A stretch of 64,000 nt of DNA from Tribonema minus. Taxonomy: Eukaryota; Sar; Xanthophyceae; Tribonematales; Tribonemataceae. Position numbers and translations under genes: made by a program. The stretch is taken from the NCBI GenBank assembly GCA_017506865.1, contig JAFCMP010000446.1:682001-746000 (forward strand), written 5' to 3'. The notes beneath the pieces were generated by a model. The model worked only from the letters and a program-made list of their open reading frames with translations, was not told the DNA's origin and did not search any database. This document shows, in pieces, positions 30,564-44,246 of the stretch. Each line of letters opens with the position of its first letter. The first letter of the stretch is position 1.

Positions 30564-33500
30564 ATGTTGCCCACCAGAAGATCCACGGCGCTTTGCGCTG
30601 TCCTCCCGTTCCTGTGCACGCAGCCAGCCCAATCATATATCTTTGGCACAACACCTGCAGCATCATCGCGAAGACGCACATGGATGCGCATGGCCGACAA
30701 GAAATCGGGAGACAGCGGCCAATCCGTTAAGATAGGCAAACTCGACCCTGAGGAGATGCGGGAGATGAGCAAAGCGGCCATCGAAGCTGTGACAAAGGCT
30801 GGTGTAAACGCAGAAGAGGTGAGAGAGCTGTCCTTGGTTCCACTCACCCTGCAGCACTGAGCTCTCACTAACATCACTGTTGTTGTCGTTGCCGTGTGAT
30901 GGACGCTGCAGGCCGCCAGAGACATCGCAGTGAAGATCGGAGAGGCAGGGCTAGGTGAGAATCGGGACGACAATTGGTTCAATGCTGTTCAGAGCGTGTT
31001 GCATGCCGCTGACATCGACCTTATGCCCTGCTGTTTGTTGCATTGGCAGATGTTGCAACTGGCAACCTAGGCAAGAACCAGCCAAGCCTCGATGACGAGA
31101 GCTTCAGCGTCACAACATACTTCTTCGGCAAGGACAACGAGGTGATAGTGCCCTGGTGCCCCTATACGCTGCGTGCCGTTTGTGTGCCGCTTTTGAAGGT
31201 TCGCCTCTGTAGTAGTGATGCATGCATTTGGTATGCAGCGCCCGTATCGTGCTGCCATCTTGCTGCGCGCAGGCTTTCACACAACTACGTGTTGCGTGCC
31301 AAGCAACAAGCAGGTCGGGCAGTCCGCTTCTTTCAAACTCTGTCGGCATCTGCCGTCACGTGTACAATGGCAGAACTGTTGCAAGAGACGCTGCTCGTTC
31401 TCTGCTCGCCAAAAGCGCAGACTGAAAACAGGCGCCACTCCTATTGTGCTGACCCTCGCCTCCTCGCTGACGCACGCAAACGAAATCAGTTCTGGGAGGA
31501 CATGCAGCGAAACGGCGTACAGCCGAGGCGCTTCTTCCTCTACACCGGCCTCAGCGCGGCGGTGGCGGTGGGCGGCAATCTGTTCGGCGTCACGTCGGCG
31601 CTGCTAGGCGCAGCTCCGAAGTTGGCGGAGCGCTCCCAGCTGGACGTGCTGTACCCGGTGAAGGGCTTCAAGCGCTGCGTCAACAAAGGCGAGTCTGAAT
31701 CCGAGTCTGTGAGTCTAAGCCTGAGCGATGCGGCGGCACGCGTCAGTGCGCAGCACGGAGTCGATGCGCCACCGGCAGAGTGTTTCATCGCTCACCGCGT
31801 GCGCCCGCCGGGTGCAGCGCCAGTGCTGATGATGACACGACGCAGTGCCAGCGACAGTGCGTCACCAAGATAGTGGGTTTCATTGTGTACCAATGGGGGT
31901 TGCCCTAACCCTAACCCCAACCTTAAGGGCTGCGCCCGCCTGCGTCTTGAGATTCATGGGGTAGTGCAACCCCTGCCCTTGTGGAAGCAATCTTAAGCAG
32001 CAGTGCTCAACCCCTGTCGTCCCCCGGCTGCGTGCCTGTCCCCTGCACAGAGCACGGCTTTGAGTTTGTGTACCCCCACGAGTGGCTGGCGGACCAGGCG
32101 GTGGCACAGCAGCGCTCAGCTCGCCTCATAAGGCTGCTTTCTGGATGCTTCAGCCCCTGCCCCTCTCAACCACATTACCTCGCAACGGTCAACGCCCGTG
32201 GTTTTCTTGGCCCCTTGACCCTCATCACACATGTGCAGTGCTCAACTCTCAAACCCTCCCCGCGCTCGTCCCCTGCAGAGCACGGCTTTGAGTTTGTGTA
32301 CCCCCAGGAATGGCTGGCGGACCAGGCGGTGGCGCTGGCGGAACAGGCGGAGAGGGTGCGGCAGCTGGACCCCCCCAGGTGAGGCTTCAACCCTAACCCT
32401 AATCCTAACCCTATGGTATCCCCAACACTGCGCAGGTGAACAACACTACGCAACTGAGGGTGTTCTTCAACCTCCAGTTCAGTCCCAAGCCCAACTGTAG
32501 CTTCAGTCCTAGCCCTGGGTGAACGCACGCTGTCGTGGCCTCTCTCGGTGAGGGCGCTCGCGAAGCAGGCTGAGAGGGTATGGCAGCTAGACCCCAGGCG
32601 ACAGTTACTTTTGTGCAATGTAGAGAGCTGCTGCTCACAAGCCGGTGTTGCTCCACACCGACAGAGGTAGACATCAAGTTGGCCAATGCAACGGAAAACG
32701 GACGCCAGAGTCATGTACTGCTCGAAGTGAATGTATTGTGGCCTGTCTACTGGGAGATGTAACTGCCATAACCGTCAAGCGTGCCAACGGCAATGAGCAT
32801 GTAACTGCCATATGCTCCGTCGAATTCAACCTCCAAGACCTGACTGAAGCTTCATCCCTAGCCCTAGGTGAGCGCACAGTGCCGTGACCTGTCTCTGCAA
32901 GTACCAACCAGTCCTATGCGTAACCCTAGTTCCAACCTTACCTCCAGGGAGCGCCCGCTGCTGTGACCTTTGCTCGGCCAAACCTTGATGCATTTGCGAC
33001 TTTAAGCCCACCAGGTAGGTGGGGGTTAGGGTTACGGCCAAACCTAGTGACTGTCCAGGAAAGCCGATTGCAAGCGCAGTCTGGGCCAGATGACATGAAG
33101 GTCTCCTCTCGTACTCCAAACCTGTCCCAAACCCCAGTGGCCATTGCGTGGAACCTGCGACGGCGCGCACATCATTCGCCTCTGAAGTATACCACTTCCT
33201 CACAATGCGCGTCGCACCGTGGGCGACGCGGTGCGGCGGCGCTGAGGCATTGCGCGGCAGCAGGCGACGCAGCCGTGAGTTGCACTGCATAGAAGTACAA
33301 CATATCAGCGGCAGCCCCTCGGCAGCACGCCACCGCATAGACCCTGTGTGCCACCACTTATCTCATTGAGTACATGTTGTCGCCGCGCATGCGCAGCGTG
33401 GAGGACGCGGTGCGGTGCCGCCGCTCAAATCCAGTAGCAATACGCCATCTCATAAAGCCCATGCCGGCACGTATTACTCCCCTCTGAAGTCCAACACTCC

Positions 33501-36148
33501 ATCGCATTGCGCATCTGCAGCGTGGAGGACGCAGTGCGGCGGCGCCAGAGGCAAGTGCGCGGCGGCAAGCGACAGGACCGTCAGTCGCAGTGCGCATATC
33601 ACAGGAGTAGCAGCCCGCTGGCGGCACGCCGCCGTATAAACCCCGCGCTAACCCGTATCTCATCCACGACACCCCATCGCCGTGCATGCGCAGCGTGCAG
33701 GACGCGGTGCGGCGCCGCCGCTCAAATCCAGTAGCAGTACGCCATCTCATAGAGCCTATGCCAGCACGTATCACTCCCCTCTGAAGCTCAACACTTCTTC
33801 GCAACGTGCATCGCAACGTGGACAACGCGGTGCGGCGGCGCCGCAGGGACAGTCAGTTGCAGTGCGTACATCATATTGGCAGCAGCCCCCCTGGCAGTAC
33901 GCCGCCGCATAGACCCCGCGCTAGCCCGCATCTGATCCACGACACCCCATCGCCGCGCATGCGCAGCGTGGAGGACACAGTGCGGCGCCGCCGCTCAAAT
34001 CCAGTAGCAGTACGCCATCTCATAGAGCCTAGGCCAGCACGTATCACTCCTTTCTGAAGCCCAACACTTCTTCGCAACGTGTATCGCAACGTGGACAACG
34101 TGGTGCGGCGGCGCCGCAGGGACAGTCAGTTGCACTGCGTACATCATATCGGCAGCAGCCCCCCTGGCAGTACGCCACCGCATAGACCCCGCGCCACTAC
34201 TCATCTCATCGAATACACGTTATTGCCACGCATGCGCAGCGTGGAGGACGCGGTGCGGCGCCGCCGCGGCCGCGCGCTCGTCCCGCTCGCCGCCTTCGGC
34301 CCGCCGGGCGCGAGCGGCGCCGGCGCTGCACGCGAGAACGTCAGTGTCGTGCGCAGCGCGCTCGAGCGCGGCTTCAGCCTTCGCGGCACGCTCGGCGCGC
34401 CTGAGGCGGCGGCGCGGCGGCTGCTTGACGAGGCGATAGCGCCGGAGGGGTCGGGGCGCGAGGCGGAGCTGCTGAGCGCTGTTGCGGAGGCGCGCGCGGG
34501 GGGCGTGCCTGAGGTGTACGTGTTCGAGTACACGATCAAGGTGCGTGGGGGTATGGCGCGATCATGTATTGATTGATGTGTATGACCTGCTGATGAAGTT
34601 GAGGCGGAGCTGCTGAGCGCTGTGGCGGAGGCGCGCGCAGGGGGCGCGCCTGAGGTGTACGTGTTTGAGTACACGATCAAGGTGCGCGGGGGTGTGTGTG
34701 TATGCGCGGGCCTAGGCGCGCACGTGTGTTTGACTGCGCGTGCGCGTGTTGTGACTGTGTGTTGTACGCTATGGCGACGCGAATGTACTTCAAGACTGAC
34801 CTATTTATGAGGTGGAGCTGCTGAGCGCTGTGGCGGAGGCGCGCGCGGGCGGCGCGCCTGAGGTGTACGCATCTGAATACACCATCAAGGTGCGTGGGGG
34901 CGCCGCGGGTGTCAGCCTCTGTGTGTGCGTGTTGGTGTGGACGTCTTGACTGTTGGTACGCAGTGGCAGTGAGTCGAGGCATTAATGTATGACCTACTGA
35001 TGAATTTGAGGCGGAGCTGTTGAGCACTGTGGCGGAGCCGCGCGCGGGCGGCGCGCGCGCGAGGTGTACGTGTTTGAGTACTGGTCAAGGTGCGCGCGGT
35101 GTGCGCAGTGTGAGTGAGTGTGTGTGTGTGTATGTGTTGCGTCGGTTGGCGCGCAGTGGCAGCAGGACGGATCTGGCGTGAACGCATGGCGTGCTGATGT
35201 GACAAATCAAGAGTTGGACTGGACGAGGCTGCGTCGCCTCAAGTGCTGTGTTGCGGAGCGCTGCTGCGGAGGCGTGCGAGAGGCGCACGCTAGAGGCTTG
35301 CTGGTTTCTTTACAAACTCAGCTTAATCTCATGGGCGTTGTCACCATCGCGCAGTTCAGTACGCCTACAGGACGGCAGCCTTTTGAGATAATGAAGATGT
35401 GCATTCAATTCTCGTCACCGCTCCTGAGGGTTCAGGTTAGCATAATAACGCCCGCACAATCGCACCTCACCCCCTGCCACTTCCCCCGCAGTCGAGCCGG
35501 CTGTTTCCGCACAACGTTATCGTCATCGCGGCACGCGGCGATGACCGCTTTACGTTCGACCGCGGTTCACACTGCAGAAGCCTCCCCAAGTGCTCAAACG
35601 CTCAACAATCAACTGCGACGTATCTTCAGTCATTCCCGTAGACAAGCAGGTTGTTCCTACGCGACGTCTTCGTCATCACAGCCCACTGCGCCCCTCCTGA
35701 CGACCTGTTCTGTGCCGACTGCCTAACCTCAACTGTGCGACCAACCTCAAGTGTGTGACGTGCTCCCTGCAGACGAGCAGGCTCTTCCTGCACACCATGT
35801 GCGTCATCGCGGCTTGCTGTGTCCCTCCTGAAAACCTGTCCTGTGCCGACTTTTCAACCTCAACTATGTGATGTGTCCCTTGTCATCCCCGCAGACGAGC
35901 AGACTCTTCCTGCACAACATCTGCGTCATCGCGGCTCGCTGTGTTCCTCCCACTTGCTCTTGTGCTCAACCTCAACTGTGTGACGTGCTCCCCTGCAGAC
36001 TAGCAGGTTGTTCCTGCACAACATCTGCGTCATCGCGGCGCGCGGCGACGAGCTCTTCACGCTCACCGCGGTCGCGCCGCAGGAGCAGTGGGAGCGCAAG
36101 CGCGCGCAGGCGCGGAGGATCGCCGACAGCTTCCGGCTCACGCAGTGA
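30564..36148 (+). CDS. PsbP-domain protein, plastid-targeted, 7 exons, 379 aa
   Basis: Exons 30564-30818, 30912-30954, 31050-31141, 31490-31688, 32279-32378, 34240-34540 and 35999-36148 (stop TGA) total 1140 bp with matching phases. Residues 1-24 are a signal peptide (ALCAVLPFLC core, PAQS end); the following SYIFGTTPAASSRRR looks like a transit peptide, together a bipartite leader for a complex plastid. Residues 131-185 include one hydrophobic segment (LYTGLSAAVAVGGNLFGV). From about 185 comes the PsbP fold: FKRCVNKEHGFEFVYPQEW, an AFGP-like segment, then NVSVVRSAL, VYVFEYTIK, LHNICVIAARGDELFTLTA and a C-terminal helix. PsbP-like proteins act in the thylakoid lumen or membrane in photosystem assembly. 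Intron 4 starts with GC, not GT. Introns 4, 5 and 6 hold copies of exon edges. Confidence 0.9.
32049..32600. repeat. Copies of PsbP-domain exon 5
   Basis: 32051-32112 repeats the exon start with its acceptor (gcacggctttgagtttgtgt) almost exactly, with CAC replacing CAG near its end. 32552-32600 is a decayed copy of the exon's 3' end (gaagcaggctgagagggt.tg). The true exon is 32279-32378 because only it continues in frame to a donor that fits exon 6. Confidence 0.9.
33200..34230. repeat. Higher-order array carrying copies of the start of PsbP-domain exon 6
   Basis: The exon start and acceptor (catgcgcagcgtggaggacg plus cggtgcgg) recur near 33388, 33513, 33685 and 33958, with variant copies (gcaacgtggacaacg.ggtg) near 33808 and 34090. 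The array has a higher order: about 33685-33950 and 33955-34225 are 270-bp units that match along their length, and 33388-33660 is a more diverged third. Confidence 0.92.
34590..35290. repeat. Copies of the 3' end of PsbP-domain exon 6
   Basis: Copies at 34604-34681, 34813-34890, about 35011-35085 and a weak one near 35255-35290. The first is 78 bp, opens after an AG, reads ELLSAVAEARAGGAPEVYVF and on to TIK, and ends at a GTGCGC donor, so it has the form of a complete phase-0 cassette exon. The second is also open; the third is decayed. Confidence 0.92.
35490..35950. repeat. Copies of the start of PsbP-domain exon 7
   Basis: Four copies (about 35492-35555, 35641-35685, 35773-35815, 35893-35940) of the acceptor and first codons (cagacgagcaggctcttcct plus gcac...tgcgtcatcgcgg). 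The period is about 105-145 bp. The real exon starts at 35999. Confidence 0.92.
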
Positions 36149-37262
36149 ATAGCCCGAGGCGGCAGCACTCAGCAGCGGCAGCGGCAGCAGCAGCAGCCGC
36201 AGCAAGTTTCAGCTGAGTTCAGCACCGCTCAGGAGCGCTCGATCGCGGGCGGCGACGCTCCGCTGCCAATTTAAGCGGCGCACTGAGCGGAGGGCAGCGG
36301 CGCTTGTGCGCGTGGCGTAGCACAGCAGTGCTCAGCAGAGGGCAGCAGCGCTCAGGCGAGGACGGCGGCGCGGCGACGCAGCCCCATCGCACCTGCGCAT
36401 TGAGTGCGTACATACTGCCGCCCAACTTCATGTTCGGGAGCGCGCGTCTCTCGTTTGGGGGATGCGCTGATCGATGCTGCAGTTGCCATTACGCTTGGCG
36501 GCGCGCAGCAGGGCGGCGGCACGTGCGATGCAGCGAGGTCTTGTGGTCTTGTGAGGTCTTGCGGTCTTGTGGACGACAGTGGCCTCGAGAAGTGGCTCAT
36601 CAAAGACCTAGAATGCGGGCGATAGCGACTCGCAGAACAGGCATGCCCATATGACGTCGCTCTCGCGCATGTGCGCCTTGCGCTGCTGGACTAGTCTAGT
36701 ATACTTGCTCCCTAAAGTGGTAGAAGTTCCTTCAGTATGTGGGGAGTTTGTGCTTGTGCTGATGCTGTTGTCAGTGTGTACAGTACGGTACAACCCAACA
36801 GTACTTGAGGCCTACGCAGCGGTAGACATGGACCATATGACAACAAGTGCCAATGAAAAAATCATGTGGCTTCTGCTCAAACGTGTTGCTGCACATAGCT
36901 GGCAAGTTTCATTCCCTCTGCTTGCTTTGCCAGTGCTGTTTTGCTGCTCATGCCTTGAGCATGTGCACCTGTAGGCACCTGAAATCTTAGCAGAAGATGA
37001 ATGGGATGCTGCATGTTTCGTGTGTGATTTTCTGCAGATGATGCATGATGCGATCTGCACCTACATGCACATACTCAGCGTGACCCTCACAAAAGCTCCC
37101 GTTACGTCTGAAACTTCAAATTTCGAAACAGTTGAAGTTCAAGGCCTGAAAAAAAGAGCGTGGTGTGCAGGGAGCCTAGGCAGCACGTTGAGATGGCCAT
37201 GTCGCTGCTGAGACTGTCAGGGATTTAATCGCGCAGAAAGTGCCTGATGCGCGGTCGGAGCC
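36149..37262. other. Intergenic region between PsbP-domain and PIG-B genes
   Basis: Just after the PsbP stop there is a CAG/CGG-rich stretch with repeated gcagcagcgctcag text (36165-36365). The rest is ordinary sequence with no recognisable gene. It should contain the PsbP 3' UTR and the PIG-B promoter; no specific element was recognised. Confidence 0.5.
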
Positions 37263-40200
37263 ATGGCGGAGCGCAGGATCAACTACAAGCTCCTGGCGTG
37301 CCTGATAGCTTACAGGCTGGTGAATGCACTCATAGTGCGCACCCACTTCACTCCCGATGAGTTCTGGCAGGGGCCAGAGGTAGCGCACTGGCTGGCGTTC
37401 GGGCAAGGACACCTGTAAGTCTTCACAACAGTCTCACGTTAAAACACCAGGCTTTACATACGCCGACATGTGTGCCTTGCCGATCGGATGCCTCCGGTAC
37501 ACCGCAGTTGGTCTGAGCTTGCAAAGTCATGCAGTCTCGTGATGCAGTGCCTTACACACCTAGCAATATCCGCTAATGCATTTCAAAAGAGCCTTGGCAA
37601 ACAGCGAGTCTTGGCGAGCAGCGCAGCCGAGTTCTACTCCCACCTTGGCAACAGGACCCTCGTGGCACTTGCAAGTGACCATTGAAGTGCGGTCTGAGCA
37701 TTTTCGACCCCTACTCAGAACAATGCGGCCAACAGGCTCAGCTGCTGATACTGTGGCTGTGCGTCTGCGAGCTTGCTTTTATAGTGAGTAGTTTACCGAG
37801 AACCGTCTCAAGAGCATGATGCCATATTGCAGTGCCAAGTGACCAATGAGGGCAGCACCCAGGCAGGTCTCGTCGTTCTGAAGGCAGAGCTCTCAACAGC
37901 ACATGCGCTGCAGCCTTTGCTGATGCCCTAATTACATGTGCCATACTCTGCAGCGCCTGCTTTCATGATGCTGCTGCGAGTCACAGCGTGACGCACTCTG
38001 GCACACAGCGCTAGCACTGATGCCATTGCATGGGGACAGCCGCAACCGCTCTGCGTGACCTAAGCGGTGCTCCTGCAATCACTTGGCCAGTCGCCGCTTG
38101 AGGTTGCACTGGCCGCTTGCAGTAATCTACCGCTGCTCGCCACTTTACCTGGCACTGCTTTCATACGCCCTTCCCGCCATGAATCTGCGCCTCGAGCGCG
38201 ATGGCGGGTGGTATCGGCAATGAGAGTGGCAGGAAGAGAAGGGATTGCATTATTGGGGGAATGAGAGGTTCTTCATTGTCTGCGCTGTCTGGCTGCTGGC
38301 AAAGCCAAGCGCTGAGGTGGCGCGGCAGCCACCGTCGCACCACCGCTTTTTCCTCAACTTCAACTTCAAATGACCCCGCCCACACACTGTTCACTGAGCC
38401 AGTCCGTCATCTCTAAACTTCACCTTCAACTTCAGCCACCCCCACAACTCCACGCGACAGAACCCAATCCGCCATCTCTAACTCACTTCACGCAACCCAC
38501 GTTGCGTCCGCGCGACAGAACGTGGGAGTGGCAGGAGGGCTCTAAAGTTCACCTTCAACTTGGGCTACTCCACATCCCACGCGACAGAAGCGACAGAACG
38601 CAATCTATCATGTCTAAACTTCACTTTCAAGTTCAACTAACCCACACTTCACTTCCGTCATCGACAGAACGTGGGAGTGGCAGGAGGGCGCGAGAATACG
38701 CGGCTTCCTGCACCCGCTGCTCTTCGCGGCGCTGTATCGGCTGCTGGCGCTGCTGAGCATCGACACGGCGTGGGCGGTGGCGCACGGCCCCAAGCTCCTG
38801 CAGGCGGTCGCCGCCGGCGCGTGCGACTACTTCACGCATGGACTTGCCGCGAAGTTGTTCGGCACGGGGGCGGCGGCGTGGGCGCTGCTGCTGCAGGTGC
38901 ACGTAGGGCTGGACTTCATGTTTGAAGTTGATAATAACTTTGTAGACGGGATCTGAGCGAGAGCGGGTGTGTGCGACTACTTCACGCATGCATTGGCCGC
39001 AAAGTGATTCCGCATGGGGGTGGCGGCGTGGGCGCTGCTGCTGCAGGTGCGTGTGTCAATGTAGCATCCCTGCTGCAGAGCTTCATTGTTGAAGTTCGAT
39101 GCACGTGCGACCACCTCACACACGCGCTTGCCGCGAAGCTGTTCGGCACGGGGGCGGCGGCATGGGCGCTGCTGCTGCAGTGCGCAAGGGCAGAACTTCA
39201 TGTTTGAGGTTGGAAATAACTTCGTTTGGGGGGGGGGCTGAGCAAGAGCGGGCGGACGTGACTTCATGCTCGCCGCAAAGTTACTAGTTGTCAAGTTATT
39301 TGTCACGGGGGCGGCGGCGCGGGCGCGGCTGCTGCTGCAGGTGAGCGTGCGCTGTGTGTGCTCTATGCGCTTGCGCTGAACTTTTTGGCTGAAGTTCAAG
39401 AGCTGGCACCGCCGCCCTTTGGTGTTCGGCATCGGGCAGCGGCGCGGGCGCTGCTGCAGCAACTGCTACAGGCACGCTTGAAGTGAAAACTAACATTACC
39501 ATAGAGCGAGATTTTGAGTGCGGGTGCATGCGTGTGACTTCGTTACGCACGCACTGGTTGCCTTGCTGTTCGGCACGGGAGCCGCAGTGTGGGCGCTGCG
39601 GCATCGTGCTCATGGCCTCTGCGTAAGTGACAGCCATGTTTACAGACCTTCATTGGTGAAGTTCAGTGCTCAGGTGCGTGTGCCTTGCTAGCATACCCTT
39701 CTGGAGGTGTGAGAACATGCCATTTGTGTTTTGTCTTGCTCCAGCTTGCATCTGCCCGACGCCATACTTATTTGTGCCTTTGTGGCAAGCTGTTGCCCAC
39801 CAGCCAGCCGCTGTTCACTGCCAGAGGTACACGCTAAGGCGACTAAAGCAGCAGAAGAACGGCGCCAATCATGCTGCAGTGTCTGCCTACCGGCAACCGT
39901 AACTGACAAGCTTTATTACGTGACTCCTACATGCAATAAGAATGAGCATGTAACGGCTGCACCTGCCATCAAGATCCAGCATTGGTCGGGAGCTGGTTCA
40001 ACGTCAACCGCATGTGCCAGCCGTACTTCAACAGTACATTTGTACACCCATCAAAATCGGACTGCGCGTTGCTCCATGCGATGCGCGCAGGTGGTGAGCT
40101 GGTTCAACTGCTGCGCCCCCCGCTGCCCGTACTTTATCGGACGTGCACGCTGTTGTCAGTGAATGCCAACATACCCCGACAGTGTGCTCACACCCTAATG

Positions 40201-43200
40201 CGCGTGCGCGCTGCGCTGTGCGACGCGCACGCCGCAAGCTACTTCACAACTTCTACGGCCTAGGCCGGCCGTACTTCAACAGTTTCAGCTGTACTTCACC
40301 AGTGTACTGATTGGACCGTACGTTGCTCCGTGCAATGCGCGCAGGTGGTGAGCTGGTTCAACTTCTACTGCCTGTGCCGGCCGTACTCCAACAGCCTCGA
40401 GGCAGCACTCACCATTGCGGCGCTGTACTTTTGGACGCCGCCGCGGTACGTAAAGCAGGTAAGTCCCACACTCAACCTCACCCTTCTTTTAACTACGACC
40501 CCAATGCCAACAATAACCCTACATACAAGCAGGTGCACGCCACTCTAACCCTAACCCTACTTCTAACTACAACCCAATGCCAACACTACCCCTTCAGGCA
40601 GGTGCGCGTGCCATGCTAACCCTAACTCTACGCATGACTACAACCCCAATGCCATCACTAAGCCCTACAAGCAGGTGGGCGCCGCGCTCACCCTAGCCCT
40701 ACTTCTAACTACGGCGCCAATGCCAACACTACCTCTACAAGCAGGTGCGCGCGCCGTGCTACCCGTAACCCTACTTCTAGCTACTACACCCAATGCCAAC
40801 ACTAACCCTACAAGCAGGTGGGCGCTGTGCTAATCCTGACCCTACGTTTAACTATGAACCTAATGCCACCACTAACCCTACAAGCAGTTGCGCGCCGCGC
40901 TAGCCCTAACTCTTACTTCTAACCCCGACTTCAATACCACCCTTGAACTCAATGCTAACCCAACCCCCTGTTTGCGTTCAGCAAGGAGCTGAGTTGCCAA
41001 CCAGGTGTGCGCCGTGCGGACTTCAACCCTAGTTCCAATTTCCAATCCTCTTGCGGACCCTATGTTACACCTTACCCTTTAAGCCTGACGCTTGCTCTGA
41101 GCGCCTGGCCTGACTTGGTGTTCTGAGCAATTGCTGGCGCGCCCTGCGCCACGATGACGTTTTCACGCTACAAACTTCAACTGCTGCGCCATCAACCGTC
41201 ACCCACTGACGAACCCCACTCCTGCTGAACCCTATGCGCCTGCTGCACTCTCCTCCTGCCAGAGCACCGCCGATGCCGACGCAAACCCCGCTTTCGGTGA
41301 CCAGCAGCTCGGCAGCAGCAGCGGCAGTGAGCAAGCCGGCAACAGCAGCAGCACTGACCACAAGCCTGGCAGCATTGTCGACCAGCCCTACAACGGCAGC
41401 GGCAGCGGCAGTGACCCACCTGACACCACCACCACGACCACCACCACCACCACCAGCAGCAGCAGCGGCAGCAGCAGCATTGCTCAGCCCGGCGAGCGCC
41501 TCGCACTGCTGCTGGCGGCGCTGTGCGTGGCGGCGCGGCCGACGAGCGCCGCGCTGTGGGCGGCGGCGGGCGCGCGCCGCCTCGCGGCGCTGCCGCGCGC
41601 CGCGCTGCTGCCGCGCTACGCCGCGCGCACGGCGGCGCCGGTCGTGGGCGGCGTGCTGCTCGCGAGCGCGGCGCTCGACAGGCTGCTGTACGGGCGCTGG
41701 GTGTGCGTCGCGTGGGAGTTCTTGAAGTTCAACGTGCTCAGCGGCGGCAGCGCGGCGTTCGGCGTGCAGGTGCGCGCGGCTGTGTAGCAAACTTCAACTT
41801 GAGGTTATCTGCGCGCTCATGATGGCGGCGGCTTGTCTTCTTGCGACGTGCGCGCGGCGGCAGCACGTGTTCACGTGGCTGTCGGTGCGTATTTCACGCC
41901 TACCTTTCTTGTCACTCAACCTGCAATCTGCAGCATCGGCTCCTATCGATCAACTAAAGTCACCGCCACCGCTGCCCCTCCTCCGCCGCTGCAGCCATGG
42001 CACTGGCTCTTCTCCCAAGGCCTGCCCGCCGTCCTAGGCGCGACGCTGCCGCTATTCCTGCTGGGCGCCTACAACAGCTTCTCTGGCAGCGGCGGCGGCG
42101 GCGGCGGCGGCGGCGCAGCGTGGGTGCCGGCGCTGGTGCTGTGGCACACGGCAGTGCACAGCGTGAGCGCGCACAAGGAGTTCCGGTTCCTGCTGCCGGT
42201 GCTGCCGCTGGCGCACGTGTGCGCGGGGCGCGCGCTGCAGCTGCTGGTGCTGCGCCGCGGGCGCCACGACGGCGAGGTAAGCATATATCTGTATTTGTCT
42301 TCTAATGGAAAACACATCAGAAGATCGTAGAGCTCTAGGTGACAAGGGATGGTTGGCAGCAAGTGCCTTCCACCAATAATAATGTTCATAGCGGAGGCCG
42401 AGAAAGAGTTGTGGAATGATGTGTTGTTGAGGTAGCCATTGATCTTCTGTCTGGAAAATAGAGGCGCTGCAGCTGCTGGTGCTGCGGCGCGGGCGCCACG
42501 ATGGCGAGGTATGTATGTATTGGTGTCGAATTAATCCAAGTTTCAAATTTCAATGTACCTACCAGAGAGTGTGATGACGGGTTGTGATTCAATGTGTTGA
42601 TTTGGTAGTTGCTGATCATGTGCTGGTGAAGTACAGACGCTGCAGCTGCTGGTGCTGCGCCGTGGGCGCCACGACGGCGAGGTATTCATGTACATTGTTT
42701 TCCTTTCAAAACACTGTACCTACCAGAGAAGTGTTGTGGCGAGTCGTGGTTCATGAACACTTTGTTTTTTGATGGAGCTGGTCATTCGTTGCTGCAGTAT
42801 GTGATTGTGTTCATTATACCTATCAGAGAGTGGTGACCGGGTTGCTGGTCAGGCTATCCACTGTAGATATATAGCGCGCTGCAGCTGCTGATGCTGCGGC
42901 GCGGGCGCCACGACCGCGAGGTACGCATGTGTTGTTACCAAGTATACCTGCCAGAGAGTGTGATGACTTGTGACATTCACAGCTGCTGGTGCTGCGCCGC
43001 TGGCTCCATGACGGCGAGGTATGTATGTACACGTATCAGTAGAAGTATATGTACCAGAAGGTGTGATGACCAGTCATAGAAGAATGTGTCGTTCCAGTAG
43101 CTGTCGTTGTTGTTTTGTCATCTGCTACATAAAAGTGCACAGCACGCTGCGGCTGCTGGTGCTGCGCCACGGGCGCCATTACGGCGAGGTACATGTAGTT

Positions 43201-44215
43201 GTAGCACATGTCGCACCGGTGACGCTGGTACGGTGGTGCGGGGGGAAATAACGCCGTTGGCAGTGAACGTCAGCGCGTGGAACATGCAGTTATCAACTCC
43301 AATATTCCCTGCGGGTTGTGACCGTGCGCAATGTGAGCCGGGCTTCATGTGATGATCAAGAGCGACTGGGTGCTGCCATGCAAATCGCCACGGAAACCTT
43401 CGCAACGCATCATCCAACTTCGCTAGCACTCCACATTGCTAACTCCCCTCCCCCCAATTCCCCCCCCCCCCCCCCTGCCCCGGCAGCGCACGCAGCTGCA
43501 GCGGCGCGCGCGCCTTACGGCGGCAGCGCTCATCCTCGCGCACCTGCCGCTGGCGCTGTACCTCTCCACCGTGCACCAGCGCGGCCCGCTCGCCATCATG
43601 GAGGTGCTGCAGGCGGAGTTGTCGGCAGACGATGCCGCCGCCGCCGCAGCAGCAGCATCATCGCTCGACAACGCAGCAGCAGCAGCAGCAGCAGCGCCGC
43701 CAGTGTCCGTCCTCTTCCTCATGCCGTGCCACACGACGCCGCTGCACAGCCACCTGCACGCGCACGCGCCGGCGCCGCCGCGCGCGCTGCGCTTCCTAGA
43801 CTGCTCCCCGCGTGCGCCGCGCCCTACGGAGAGCGACCGCCTCGAGTCCGACACAGAGGGCCTGCTGCGCGACCTGTACAGCGGCGGCGGCGGCGGCGGC
43901 GGCGGGGGCGGCGGCGGCAGCGGCAGCGGCAACGGGGGCGGCGGCGGCAGTGGCAGCGGCGGCGGTGGCGGCGGCGCGAGGCGGCGGCGCCAGCTGCCGC
44001 GGTACGTGGTGACATTCCCCGCGCACGCGGCGGCGGCGCGCGCGTGGCTGGAGCGGCGCGGCTACGTGGAGCGCGCGCGCGTCTTCAACACGCACGTCAG
44101 CGGCGACGCGGACGCGCCCGCCGCGCACGCGCACGTGCTGCTGCTGAAGCGACACGCGCCGTTCGCGGTGGAGGACGCGGCGGCAGACGGCGGCGGCGGC
44201 GGCGACGCGCACGCC

Positions 44216-44246
<31 letters not shown>

